Of a DNA stretch of 37,986 nucleotides, positions 1-7,669 are shown one piece after another; the stretch's first letter is position 1, and every line of letters starts with the position of its first letter. The DNA is from Clostridiales bacterium (lineage in GTDB: Bacteria > Bacillota > Clostridia > TANB77 > CAG-508): assembly GCA_019419955.1 (NCBI GenBank), contig JAHZIB010000012.1:1-37986 (forward strand), given 5' to 3'. The translations under genes and the position numbers were made by a program. A model generated the notes under the pieces. It worked only from the letters and a program-made list of their open reading frames with translations. It ran no database searches and was not told where the DNA came from.

Positions 1-75
1 TCTTATCGAGTTGGATTTTCTGCTTATCGGGTTCCTATTTTAGGACACCCTCTTTACTCATATGACAATCCATCC
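1..75. other. Left edge, no gene seen; palindrome TCCTATTTTAGGA at 33-45
   Basis: This short stretch lies downstream of the dockerin gene. I see no coding sequence. Positions 33-45 form a perfect palindrome whose core CCTATTTTAGG equals the core of the operator copy at 4746-4762. Two imperfect direct copies of TTATCGRGTT (about 3-12 and 23-32) precede it. It may be a further repressor site, a hairpin, or the edge of something outside the window. Confidence 0.3.
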
Positions 76-3000
76 TTATTTTGCAGTGTTTAGGTTACCT
101 ATTGCTTCTACTTCAACACCTTTTTCTACAGATGCAGTAATTGTAATTGTTACTTCATTGCTATCTTTTGTAGCTGTAATTTCAGCACCTGTACCATTTA
201 GTCCGAATGACTCTAAGTATGCTTTTACGTCGGTCAAATTATCTTCATTTACATCATCTTCGTCTAGCAATTCTTCATCTGTCGAATCAACAGATACATT
301 TGTTAATTCAACTGGAGCTTTCGTGTTAGAAACAGCTTTTATTGTTGTGCTTTCACCTTTTGCAAGTGTTACAGCAATATTTTTATTACCATTTAATGCT
401 GGTTCTGTTATGTCAACATTTCCAGAATTTACCTCTACAGTCAATTCTGCATCGATATTAGTTTTATTTGATGTAACTTTAACTTGACCACCATTTGATT
501 TTATAACAATACTTCCAGATTGTACTGATGTATTATTATTTAATCCATCAAAACTAATTGTCAAATTTGTATTCTTTTTGTTTTCAAATAATAAATTGTT
601 TGTATTTTCATTAGTTTTAATTGTTAATGTATTAGTTCCAGCTGTTACAACTGTTTCAAGTTCTGTAGACATTTTAGCATTATTTATTATAACTTCCGCG
701 CCAGCTTTTACTGTATATTCTCTTTCTCCAACAACTTCTACACCATCTGTCAAAGTAACTTTATCTGCTACTACATCTGTTACATTAAATATAGAATCTG
801 TTCCTTTTAATATAACTTCCTTAACTTGTGACGTCTTAATTGTTTTGCTAAATTTGTTACTCTCTATTTCAAGTGTTACCTTTTCTAATCCACTAACTGA
901 TGATAAGTCTCTAGATTCTTCTACTGCAGAAGCCCCACCGTCTAGTTTTAAAGCAACTCTATCATTGGCTATTGAAACAACATCTCCTGGCTTTAATGTT
1001 TTTATTATCTTCATAGAATTTGCAAGTTTAGCACTATTATCATAGTTTGTAAGTTCTATTGTTTTTCCGCCTACTACTAATTTAGTCTCACTCTCTGCAA
1101 ATACTTTTCCTGCTTCTTTAGCCTCTGTTGTTTTAGAAACAACTGTTAAATCTTTTAGTTCTGGTAAAGTACGAACTACATCAGAATAATCTGATTCTAC
1201 TTCTTCACCATCAATACTTGCTATTAATTTGAATACATATGGTTTATTGCTGTCTAATCCATCTATTACGATTAATCCATCTTTTAATTCCACATCTTCT
1301 GTAGTTTTTAAAACATAATTTGCTTCTTCTGGACTTCCACTTTCATTTACATCATATATTTTTATTTTATATGTAGCTTTTTTTCCATTTATGTCAATTC
1401 CTGTTGTGCTTAAAGTAACTGTATTTTCAGATGTTTCTGCAGAATCTATTGTAGGTGTTCCTACTTTGTAGAATTGACTAGAAACAACCTCATCAGAATT
1501 AATTGTAGCCATTTGTCCATCTTTTGCAACAACAACTATTTTTGCTATATAAATAGTATTAGGATTTATATTAGATGTTACTTCTACTTCCTCTTTATCT
1601 GTTCCTGGATTTGCTATTGTATTCGCTTCAGATTCTACACCTTTCTCATTTATTGTATATAGTTTTATTTGATATTCTTTAAAACTATCTTTTTCATTAG
1701 CATTCTTCCATGTTAACATTATTTTATTGTTTTCATTTTTGAATGATAAATCTTTTATAGCTGATAATTTTTGTACTTTAACTTCTGCTGACTCTGTTAT
1801 TTCTGATGCTAATACCTCTTCAGTTCCTTCAGCATATACAGCTATTTTATATGTTCCAGTTTCTTTCATGTTTGTTGTAAAATCTACTGTCAAATCTGTT
1901 CCACTTCCGTTTGTAGCTGTTTTTACTTCTACTGCTTTTCCATCTTTATATAGAGTTACAATATAATTTGTTCCTTGTACCCCTGTCCAAGTAAACTCTG
2001 CTTTATTTGCTTTTGTTAAATCTGGAGCTATAACTTCTTCAATTTTTTTAGCTTGTGTTACATTATCACTATCTTTAGAAATAATAACATTCTTAATTTC
2101 AGATTTGCTACCATAAGCATTTTCTAATACATAATATACTTTATACGCTTTGTTTGTTTCAAGTTCATTTGAAACATTTACATCAGAGATACTGTTATTC
2201 TTTACGTTAATAGTTTTTACTAGCTCTTCCTCATCTGAAACATCACTAGATGATTCTACAACTTTATAATAAACTTTAGTAATTCCACTTTCGCCACAAA
2301 CATCTAAAGATAATGTAGCAGATTTTGTGCTTACACGATTTGTTATTACATTTGTAGAATTAGGAACTATTGTATTCTTTTCAGCTTTAACTTTAGCAAC
2401 AATCTCTTCTCCATCTAATAATTTAATTTCTAAATTACCATCTTCTAAAGAACTTAAATCAACTTCTTTTTCTATATAATCTTTATGTGCATCAATAACT
2501 ACATTGTCATTAACTTCTTCTTTCTTGCTATCTATAACATTTATCTTCAAGTTTTTATTTTCAGTCAAAGTTGATTTTAGCTTTATTTTTAACTTTGTAG
2601 CACTTTTATTTTCTGAATTTACATATCCATTATCATTAACACTTACAGTATATAGAGAGTCTATTTCTTCTTGCTCTTTTTCTGGTAATTCATTAATTAC
2701 ATTTTGTTCTTTACCAACTACATATTTTTGTACTCTTAAAGCATCTAAAGTCGTTATTTTTCCATCATTTTGTACATCTCCTGCTTCCTCGGCTGTAGCA
2801 TCTAATTTCCCAGAACTAGAAACTATAGCCTTTTGTATTTTTAGAGCATCTAGAGTTGTTATCTTTCCATCCTTATTTGCATCTCCATATACTACGACTG
2901 TATACTCCTTTCCATTTGCTTTGAAAGTATCACCTGTTTTTAACTCAACATTTTCATCATTAATTGCCGTTCCATTTACTAATTGTAAATTTTCAAATTC

Positions 3001-3204
3001 AATCTTCACATCTTTTACTTTTACAGGTGTATTTTTATCCTTTAAAACATAAGGTACAACTGTTTTACCTTCTATTAATTTTTGATATACTCCAACCGAT
3101 TTAATATATTCATCTGTTGTTGAAGCTTTTACACTTGCTCCAAATACACTAGCAGTTAAAATTCCTGCTGCTACTAGAGCTGAAAGTATTTTCTTAGTAT
3201 CCAA
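76..3204 (-). CDS. Large secreted dockerin protein with fibronectin-III-like repeats
   Basis: The 1042-residue protein begins with a signal peptide (lysines, then a hydrophobic stretch to about residue 27). Residues 107-128 and 142-163 are two dockerin type I repeats, each with a calcium loop of the form GD-x-N-x-DGKITTLDAL followed by a short helix. The rest is acidic, threonine- and lysine-rich beta-sandwich sequence. Several segments, roughly 390-690, resemble fibronectin type III domains, and the C-terminal part reads as repetitive beta structure. No LPXTG signal or catalytic domain is recognisable. The start is TTG at 3204, nine bases after AGGAGG. It is the last gene of an operon after the sortase and the cohesin gene (28-base gap), so docking onto that wall-anchored cohesin is the obvious inference. 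The dockerin near the N terminus is unusual, since most are C-terminal. Confidence 0.85.
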   Translation of the reverse strand: MDTKKILSALVAAGILTASVFGASVKASTTDEYIKSVGVYQKLIEGKTVVPYVLKDKNTPVKVKDVKIEFENLQLVNGTAINDENVELKTGDTFKANGKEYTVVVYGDANKDGKITTLDALKIQKAIVSSSGKLDATAEEAGDVQNDGKITTLDALRVQKYVVGKEQNVINELPEKEQEEIDSLYTVSVNDNGYVNSENKSATKLKIKLKSTLTENKNLKINVIDSKKEEVNDNVVIDAHKDYIEKEVDLSSLEDGNLEIKLLDGEEIVAKVKAEKNTIVPNSTNVITNRVSTKSATLSLDVCGESGITKVYYKVVESSSDVSDEEELVKTINVKNNSISDVNVSNELETNKAYKVYYVLENAYGSKSEIKNVIISKDSDNVTQAKKIEEVIAPDLTKANKAEFTWTGVQGTNYIVTLYKDGKAVEVKTATNGSGTDLTVDFTTNMKETGTYKIAVYAEGTEEVLASEITESAEVKVQKLSAIKDLSFKNENNKIMLTWKNANEKDSFKEYQIKLYTINEKGVESEANTIANPGTDKEEVEVTSNINPNTIYIAKIVVVAKDGQMATINSDEVVSSQFYKVGTPTIDSAETSENTVTLSTTGIDINGKKATYKIKIYDVNESGSPEEANYVLKTTEDVELKDGLIVIDGLDSNKPYVFKLIASIDGEEVESDYSDVVRTLPELKDLTVVSKTTEAKEAGKVFAESETKLVVGGKTIELTNYDNSAKLANSMKIIKTLKPGDVVSIANDRVALKLDGGASAVEESRDLSSVSGLEKVTLEIESNKFSKTIKTSQVKEVILKGTDSIFNVTDVVADKVTLTDGVEVVGEREYTVKAGAEVIINNAKMSTELETVVTAGTNTLTIKTNENTNNLLFENKKNTNLTISFDGLNNNTSVQSGSIVIKSNGGQVKVTSNKTNIDAELTVEVNSGNVDITEPALNGNKNIAVTLAKGESTTIKAVSNTKAPVELTNVSVDSTDEELLDEDDVNEDNLTDVKAYLESFGLNGTGAEITATKDSNEVTITITASVEKGVEVEAIGNLNTAK

Positions 3205-3232
3205 AATAATCGTCCTCCTATTATCTTTTTAT

Positions 3233-3952
3233 TTATTTCCTGTTCTTTATAGCTTTATATGAAATTAAAGCAACTACTCCACATGCAACAACTGCAAATA
3301 TTATTGTTGAAGCCATGCTACCAGTTTGAGGTAATTTTGTTATAGTATTACCTTCTCCATCTACATATGTTCCATTATTATTGTTTGAGCCTTCTAAATC
3401 TGTTGGATCATTTTTATCATCTCCTGGATTTGTTGGTTCTTTTGAATCTGTTGGATCATTTTTATTGTCTTCTGGATTTGTTGGTTCCTCTGGATCTGTT
3501 GGTTCTTCTTTGTCTGCAACTGTAACCTTAAGTGTTGGATTTGCAACTGTTTCTGGTAGAACTTCACCGCCTTTTGAAAATTCAGTATCAGAAATTGTAA
3601 ACTCTAAGTCATCTCCATTCTCTAATGCTTTAAATTGAACTGTAGTATAATCTGCTGTTTTGTTTGTATCAAATGCAGAAACTATTAAAACTCCTCCTTC
3701 AGCATTTGAGTCTACAATTCCTAAATCAGTAGTAGCTGAATCTGCTATATACTCAAATTTACTTGGATCATATTTAATATTAAATTGCATTGATTCAACT
3801 TTTGAATCAGTTTTTACTGTTAATGTTACTATATCTCCTTTAGATACTTTTGCATTATCTGCACTCATTGATGCAGCATTTACTGATGTTGCTAATAACA
3901 TCATACATAATACTGTAACTATTGTTACTATTCCAATAATTGTTCTTTTCAT
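3233..3952 (-). CDS. LPQTG-anchored cohesin-domain surface protein
   Basis: The 239-residue protein has a signal peptide (to about residue 26), one cohesin-like beta-sandwich domain (about 27-145) and a Pro/Glu/Asp/Asn-rich spacer with repeated PTDPEEPTNP-like units. It ends in a cell-wall sorting signal: LPQTG at about 207-211, a hydrophobic helix and a basic tail (KNRK). Cohesins bind dockerins in cellulosome-type assemblies, and sortase would link this one to peptidoglycan. The neighbouring dockerin protein makes it a candidate single-cohesin anchor. The start has AAGGAGG eight bases upstream. It follows the sortase gene in the same direction, so anchoring enzyme, anchor and cargo are co-encoded. 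Binding specificity is inferred. Confidence 0.85.
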   Translation of the reverse strand: MKRTIIGIVTIVTVLCMMLLATSVNAASMSADNAKVSKGDIVTLTVKTDSKVESMQFNIKYDPSKFEYIADSATTDLGIVDSNAEGGVLIVSAFDTNKTADYTTVQFKALENGDDLEFTISDTEFSKGGEVLPETVANPTLKVTVADKEEPTDPEEPTNPEDNKNDPTDSKEPTNPGDDKNDPTDLEGSNNNNGTYVDGEGNTITKLPQTGSMASTIIFAVVACGVVALISYKAIKNRK

Positions 3953-3974
3953 TTAAAATTCCTCCTTCAAATTC

Positions 3975-4001
3975 AAGTTATAAATTTATTATTTATAACT
4001 T
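3975..4001. repeat. Hairpin in the sortase-cohesin intergenic region
   Basis: Eleven-base perfect arms (AAGTTATAAAT and ATTTATAACTT) enclose five bases, just upstream of the cohesin gene's ribosome binding site. On the minus strand it is not followed by a T run, so it is more likely an mRNA stability or processing element than a terminator. Confidence 0.5.
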
Positions 4002-4074
4002 TTTAATGTGTTTTTTCTTTCTGCTATAAAATTAATTATTAAATTAACTGCCTTGTCTAACATTATGGTGTAAT

Positions 4075-4717
4075 TCATTGTTCTCGTGCCTTTACAATCA
4101 GTCTAGTTACTCCCCCGTGGATTACAAGTTATAAGAGTTACTTCTCTTCTATTATTTGTTTCTTGGCTCAAGCAATCTAATTCTGTAGGAAAAACTGTAT
4201 ACATATCATATATTTCATAAATCACTTTTTCTTTATTCTCTTTATCAATAATATAAAAAGTGTCTCCAATACTCAAATGTTTTAATCCTTTAAAATGCCC
4301 CTCCATGTTATGACCAGTAATACAACAATTACCTATTTCATTCAAATCTGCGCCATAAAACTTAGTAACAGAAAGATTTAAAGAATAATTATTCGTTTTG
4401 TCTAATATATATCTTTTAATATTAGCCTTCTTCGCTACTATTTGACCTAAGACATTATAATTTTCTATTTTTTCTGGCATATCAACATCAACAATCTTTT
4501 TTTCTATTGTTTCATTTTTAATGTCATTGCTTTTATAATCAGAAACATTTGTAAAATTATCAATGTCATCATTTTGCAGGTTTCCCTTATTCTTTGGAAT
4601 AAATAATGTAAAAAAAGCAAAGACTAATAGCATAAATAGAACAACTACTACAATAATTTTCTTTCTATTAACTATTCTTTTGGCTTGAAAATGTTTTCCA
4701 GCGGGTTCTTTTTTCAT
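4075..4717 (-). CDS. Sortase (class A/D-like), interrupted by a +1 frame change at an in-frame CGG
   Basis: Sortases cleave LPXTG-type signals and attach proteins to the wall. One N-terminal membrane helix (about 20-39) is followed by a sortase beta-barrel with catalytic His136 (TGHN) and Cys198 (TLITC). In the annotated frame the protein stops after 204 residues at 4103, three codons after CGG at 4115-4117, without the catalytic arginine. Skipping the C of that CGG gives CNPGGVTRLIVKAREQ and a stop at 4075. This makes a 213-residue protein with the expected Arg205, matching the end of the sortase at 25340-25973. AGGAGG lies 17 bases before the ATG. A five-codon TTG-started leader, whose stop overlaps the ATG, sits between, so translational coupling is possible. 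First gene of the cohesin/dockerin operon. Alternatives: pseudogene or base-call error in the run of five G. Confidence 0.85.
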
Positions 4718-4745
4718 AACTTAATAAACAATTTCACCTCCTTTT

Positions 4746-4818
4746 TAACCTATTTTAGGTTAGCTGAAAATATTTTAATCTATTTCAGGTTAAATGTCAA
4801 TAGCCTAAAATAGATTAT
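4746..4818. promoter_or_regulatory. Three operator-like palindromes, consensus TAAYCTATTTTAGGYTA
   Basis: Copy 1 (4746-4762) is a perfect palindrome TAACCTA-TTT-TAGGTTA. Copy 2 (4775-4793) is an imperfect version, TTAATCTATTTCAGGTTAA. Copy 3 (4801-4817) is the reverse-complement form TAGCCTAAAATAGATTA. They surround and overlap the sortase promoter: copy 3 lies directly upstream of the -35, copy 2 between the boxes, copy 1 near the ribosome binding site. The XRE repressor encoded next door is the likely ligand (inference). Confidence 0.7.
4772..4800 (-). promoter_or_regulatory. Sigma-A promoter of the sortase-cohesin-dockerin operon
   Basis: On the minus strand TTGACA (4795-4800) is followed after 17 bases by TAAAAT (4772-4777). 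This is a near-consensus promoter about 55 bases upstream of the sortase ATG. Operator copy 2 fills the spacer, so repressor binding there would exclude RNA polymerase. Confidence 0.7.
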
Positions 4819-4840
4819 TTTAAAATTAATGTAGAAAAAA

Positions 4841-4867
4841 GTTGTTATATGTTTTTTATATAACAAC
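4841..4867. repeat. Perfect 10-base inverted repeat upstream of the XRE gene
   Basis: GTTGTTATAT (4841-4850) and ATATAACAAC (4858-4867) flank a T-rich loop GTTTTTT. It ends ten bases before the GGAGG of the XRE gene. It could form a hairpin in the XRE leader mRNA or serve as a second protein-binding site. Confidence 0.5.
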
Positions 4868-4887
4868 ATTGTTTATTGGAGGTCATT

Positions 4888-5088
4888 ATGTATAGAAGAT
4901 TAAGAGAATTAAGAGAAGATAGAGATTTAACTCAATCTCAAATATCAAAAATATTAAATATGTCACAAACAGGATATTCTAAGTACGAAACTGGTGAAAA
5001 TGATATTCCCACTAAAATTTTAATTAAACTTGCCAAATACTATAACGTTTCTGTAGATTATATTTTAGAACTCACAGATGATATTTAA
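4888..5088 (+). CDS. XRE-family helix-turn-helix repressor, 66 residues
   Basis: This is a compact single-domain Cro/CI-type regulator. The five-helix HTH_3 fold spans nearly the whole protein: a TQSQISKIL recognition-helix region, the SKYETGE motif, and the ending IKLAKYYNVSVDYILEL. I chose ATG at 4888 because GGAGG (4878-4882) lies five bases upstream; the TTG further upstream would sit on top of the Shine-Dalgarno. The gene is divergent from the sortase operon, with three matching palindromes in between, so it probably controls that operon and itself. No sensor or dimerisation domain is visible. Confidence 0.9.
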   Translation: MYRRLRELREDRDLTQSQISKILNMSQTGYSKYETGENDIPTKILIKLAKYYNVSVDYILELTDDI

Positions 5089-5104
5089 CCATATGAAAAT
5101 AAAG

Positions 5105-5145
5105 AAAAAAGTTTTTAGAGTAAATTTTCTCCACAAACTTTTTTT
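5105..5145. terminator. Bidirectional terminator between the XRE and class B sortase genes
   Basis: Arms AAAAAAGTTT (5105-5114) and AAACTTTTTT (5135-5144), plus an inner GAG/CTC pair, make a hairpin with T runs on both strands. It serves two convergent genes and overlaps the stop codon of the sortase. Confidence 0.65.
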
Positions 5146-5974
5146 AACTTTTCTTCTTTCCAATTAGTACAAACCTACCATCATCTGAATGATAAGAGCA
5201 TGTGATTAAAGTAATTAGTTGTTCACCATATTTAGCATCTACTCCCGTATCATATATTGAATATTTTTTCGCATTCTCAACAAATTTATTATATTCATTT
5301 TTATTCTCAGAATTTATAAAATCGTAATACTTAAAAACATTTTCTTCGTCTTTATTATATACTCTTGATTTAAATGCAGACATAACATCAAAAACTATAT
5401 CTGTTTTATTAGTTGTGAAGCGAATTACTGGATGCTTTCTATAAAACTTTTCGTCAGAATATTTTAGCAAATCTTTAAACATTTGCCCATTTACAAGATT
5501 ATGACCATATATTATTAAATTGTTACCTGCAATATTCCAATCATAATCTGCTGTAAGAAAAATAGACCCTTTTTCTGTTTGTTCCATTTTATAATTATGA
5601 GTTAAGTAAAAGACATCATCATCTCCCTGCAATACAGGATAGCTAATATTTGTTTCCTCAATTTCAATCCATCCGACAATATCAGAATTTTGCTCTTGTA
5701 GTTTTTGTACCTTAAGCATTCTTTCTTTTGACTCTCTCTCTTTCCTCTTTTTTTCATTTTCTTTACTTAACAAATTTTTTGTTTTGCTATTAATATCACT
5801 TTTTAATCCATCATTTATTCCGCTTTCCACATCTATTTCATTCAACAGCTCTCTCTCTTGAATCGATTCCTGATTAACCATATAGGATTTTACAATATAT
5901 CTAGTTGAAAAAATTATAATTAATATAAATGTTATATATAGTAGTATTCGTATTGGTTTCCTTTTTAAATTCAT
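5144..5974 (-). CDS. Class B sortase
   Basis: The 276-residue protein is membrane-anchored by an N-terminal helix (about 9-24), followed by a charged, lysine/glutamate-rich stalk (about 36-95) and a class B sortase domain. Catalytic residues are visible: His158 in YGHN, Cys259 in TLITCSYH and Arg267 in DDGRFVLIGKK. The GWIEIEETNISYPVLQGDDD stretch at the domain start is typical of SrtB. Class B enzymes usually anchor NPQTN-like signals, but several clostridial ones use other PxTG signals. The downstream-oriented neighbour at 6122-7246 carries VPKTG and is a plausible substrate (inference). AAGGAGAAG lies nine bases before the ATG. No CGG codon is present and the frame is intact. Confidence 0.93.
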   Translation of the reverse strand: MNLKRKPIRILLYITFILIIIFSTRYIVKSYMVNQESIQERELLNEIDVESGINDGLKSDINSKTKNLLSKENEKKRKERESKERMLKVQKLQEQNSDIVGWIEIEETNISYPVLQGDDDVFYLTHNYKMEQTEKGSIFLTADYDWNIAGNNLIIYGHNLVNGQMFKDLLKYSDEKFYRKHPVIRFTTNKTDIVFDVMSAFKSRVYNKDEENVFKYYDFINSENKNEYNKFVENAKKYSIYDTGVDAKYGEQLITLITCSYHSDDGRFVLIGKKKS

Positions 5975-6081
5975 AATACTTCTTCTCCTTCACATTCATT
6001 ATTTCTAAGTCACTAGATAATGGTCATTGCATATTTGTTTTTAAAGGCTATGCCTATATTCACTGTTTCATGTTATGTACA

Positions 6082-6110
6082 AAAGAATAGGTTTTTAGTA
6101 CCTATTCTTT
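6082..6110 (-). terminator. Terminator of the VPKTG surface protein gene
   Basis: Ten-base arms AAAGAATAGG (6082-6091) and CCTATTCTTT (6101-6110) lie just past the stop of the 6122-7246 gene. On the minus strand the hairpin ends in a T run. Confidence 0.7.
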
Positions 6111-6121
6111 ATACTATATTT

Positions 6122-7246
6122 TTAAGCATTTTTTCTAACAAAATATATACCTGTAACTGAAGCTATAATTGCTAGAACTGCAACTCCTAAATAACTTTCC
6201 ACACCAGTCTTTGGAACATCATCTTTTTCTGGTGTTGATTCATCTGGTTTTTCTGGTACTTCGGTTTTAACTTCTGCAATTTTTGCATATATAGTTGTAT
6301 CTTCTGTTAAAGTCTTTTCAAAATCAAACTTATTATTATATTCTTGGTCATTGTAAAAACCTTCAATTTCGTATCCTTTCTCTATTGTTACACCTGTTTT
6401 TAACTCATGAGCAGTAACTTTTGTACCTTCATCTATTGTCATCTGCTTTTCTACTTCTCCACCTATAACTAAGGTTATAATTACTTTTTTTGCTTCATCT
6501 GTATTAGTTGTTACACTCTCTGGTATAGTAGATTCAGAAATTACTTTGTTGTTTTCATCTGTTAAAACAACTCTATCGCCTGCAATTACTACTTTGTTTG
6601 TAGTATTTTCTGTATTTGTTACTGTAAATTCAGTAAGATTTCCATTAGTAGCTGGACGAACAACATTTTCTTTAGAGTCAGATGTCAAAGTACCATTCAT
6701 AGTTAATGTAGGATTATTTGTAGCAGATGTTCCTTTATCTATTTCTATACCATTATTAGCGCCTGTACCATTAGTACCTAAATGTAAGTCAATTACCTCT
6801 ACATTACCACCATTTACAAGCACTCCACCATAACGGAAACCTGTAATAGATACATTATTTAATATCACTGTTGCACCATCATAAGCCTGTACACCATATT
6901 TAGGTCCATTGTTCAAGTCAATATCCTTCAATGTGAGATGTCCTGCGCCAAGTTGAGCTGTGAACATAGTTTGATTTCCAGATGTAGAAGTCCAATCTGT
7001 TGAACCAGATATAGTATATCCGTTTCCATCAATTGTAATTTTCTTTTGGACTACAATAGGACCAGTAACTGTTATATTATTTTGAATTTCTACTGTTCCA
7101 CCATCATCCACATTTTCAATTGCACTTCTTAAAGTACTTTCATCTGTTGCTGTTTCTGTTGCTGCTGCATTGCTAAAGCTCGGAATGCAAAGTAATGCTA
7201 GCAAAGTAAATGTTAAAAGAAACATTATTTTAATTGTTTTTTTCAT
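6122..7246 (-). CDS. Cell-wall-anchored surface protein with beta-helix and InlB-like repeat
   Basis: The 374-residue protein has a signal peptide to about residue 27. Residues about 45-200 look like a right-handed parallel beta-helix of the pectate-lyase/Pmp type (repeating short strands, GNGYTISG, NNVSITGFRYGGVLVNGGN). About 262-325 resemble a Listeria-Bacteroides (InlB B/Flg_new) repeat ending in FDFEKTLTEDTTIYAKI. A Pro/Glu linker leads to a sorting signal VPKTG (about 344-348), a hydrophobic helix and an RKNA tail. No catalytic residues are evident, so adhesion or carbohydrate contact is a guess. Start: ATG six bases after AGGAGG. It is monocistronic, with a terminator behind and a structured leader ahead. 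Confidence 0.85.
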   Translation of the reverse strand: MKKTIKIMFLLTFTLLALLCIPSFSNAAATETATDESTLRSAIENVDDGGTVEIQNNITVTGPIVVQKKITIDGNGYTISGSTDWTSTSGNQTMFTAQLGAGHLTLKDIDLNNGPKYGVQAYDGATVILNNVSITGFRYGGVLVNGGNVEVIDLHLGTNGTGANNGIEIDKGTSATNNPTLTMNGTLTSDSKENVVRPATNGNLTEFTVTNTENTTNKVVIAGDRVVLTDENNKVISESTIPESVTTNTDEAKKVIITLVIGGEVEKQMTIDEGTKVTAHELKTGVTIEKGYEIEGFYNDQEYNNKFDFEKTLTEDTTIYAKIAEVKTEVPEKPDESTPEKDDVPKTGVESYLGVAVLAIIASVTGIYFVRKNA

Positions 7247-7297
7247 AAAAAACCTCCTGTTTTAATTTTAATAGTTTTTTTATAATTTATAGTTGTA

Positions 7298-7363
7298 AGT
7301 AGCTCCACGTGGCACACATATTTTCTACACCAATACTTGAAGCTGATAAAAAATATGCCTACT
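7298..7363 (-). promoter_or_regulatory. Structured 5' leader upstream of the VPKTG gene
   Basis: Paired segments AGTAG/CTACT, GGC/GCC and ATATTTT/AAAATAT form an extended hairpin. A CCACGTGG palindrome lies inside it, about 50-115 bases upstream of the surface protein start. It could be a leader RNA structure or operator; it matches no riboswitch I can name. Confidence 0.35.
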
Positions 7364-7387
7364 AGCAAGATAGAGCGGACTTATTTA

Positions 7388-7540
7388 TTGTATAGGAAAA
7401 ATCGACTTTTAGCTTTATATTTCAGTACTTTTAGCGATTTCTGCGTATACAACTAGGCTACCTTGGGCTGTCTGAGCAAAGCCAGGACATGTATTTCGCC
7501 GTTGCTCAAGAGACTGCCCCTGTGAAATGCCTTTCTTATT
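7388..7540 (+). ncRNA. Structured RNA candidate, copy A
   Basis: This region aligns along its whole length with 31775-31930, from TGTATAGGAAAA to TGTGAAATGCCTTT, with scattered differences. Shared helices: P1 TTGTATA (7388-7394) with TATACAA (7446-7452); P1b AAATCG (7399-7404) with CGATTT (7435-7440); P2 CTAGG with CTTGG; P3 TGTCT (7469-7473) with GGACA (7485-7489); P4 GTATTTC (7491-7497) with GAAATGC (7524-7530), followed by a T-rich end. Between the copies, G-C pairs become U-A or G-U only if read on the plus strand. An alternative long helix GGGC.GTCT.GAGCAA with TTGCTCA.AGAC.GCCC is possible here. Family unknown; 6S, raiA and other clostridial RNAs should be compared. Confidence 0.6.
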
Positions 7541-7669
7541 AAAATTACGACAAAAACTATCTTTATAATCTATTGTTTCTCATTTCTGTTTTTTTATTTA
7601 AAAATTTTATTTTTTTAACAAATTAAAATTTTCCAATTGATTTTTTCTAACATAAGCAGGTCAAAAAAA

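Noticed and set aside
62..3052. Several plus-strand open frames opposite the dockerin gene
   Set aside because: They are antisense shadows: low-complexity Ser/Thr/Phe translations with no ribosome sites.
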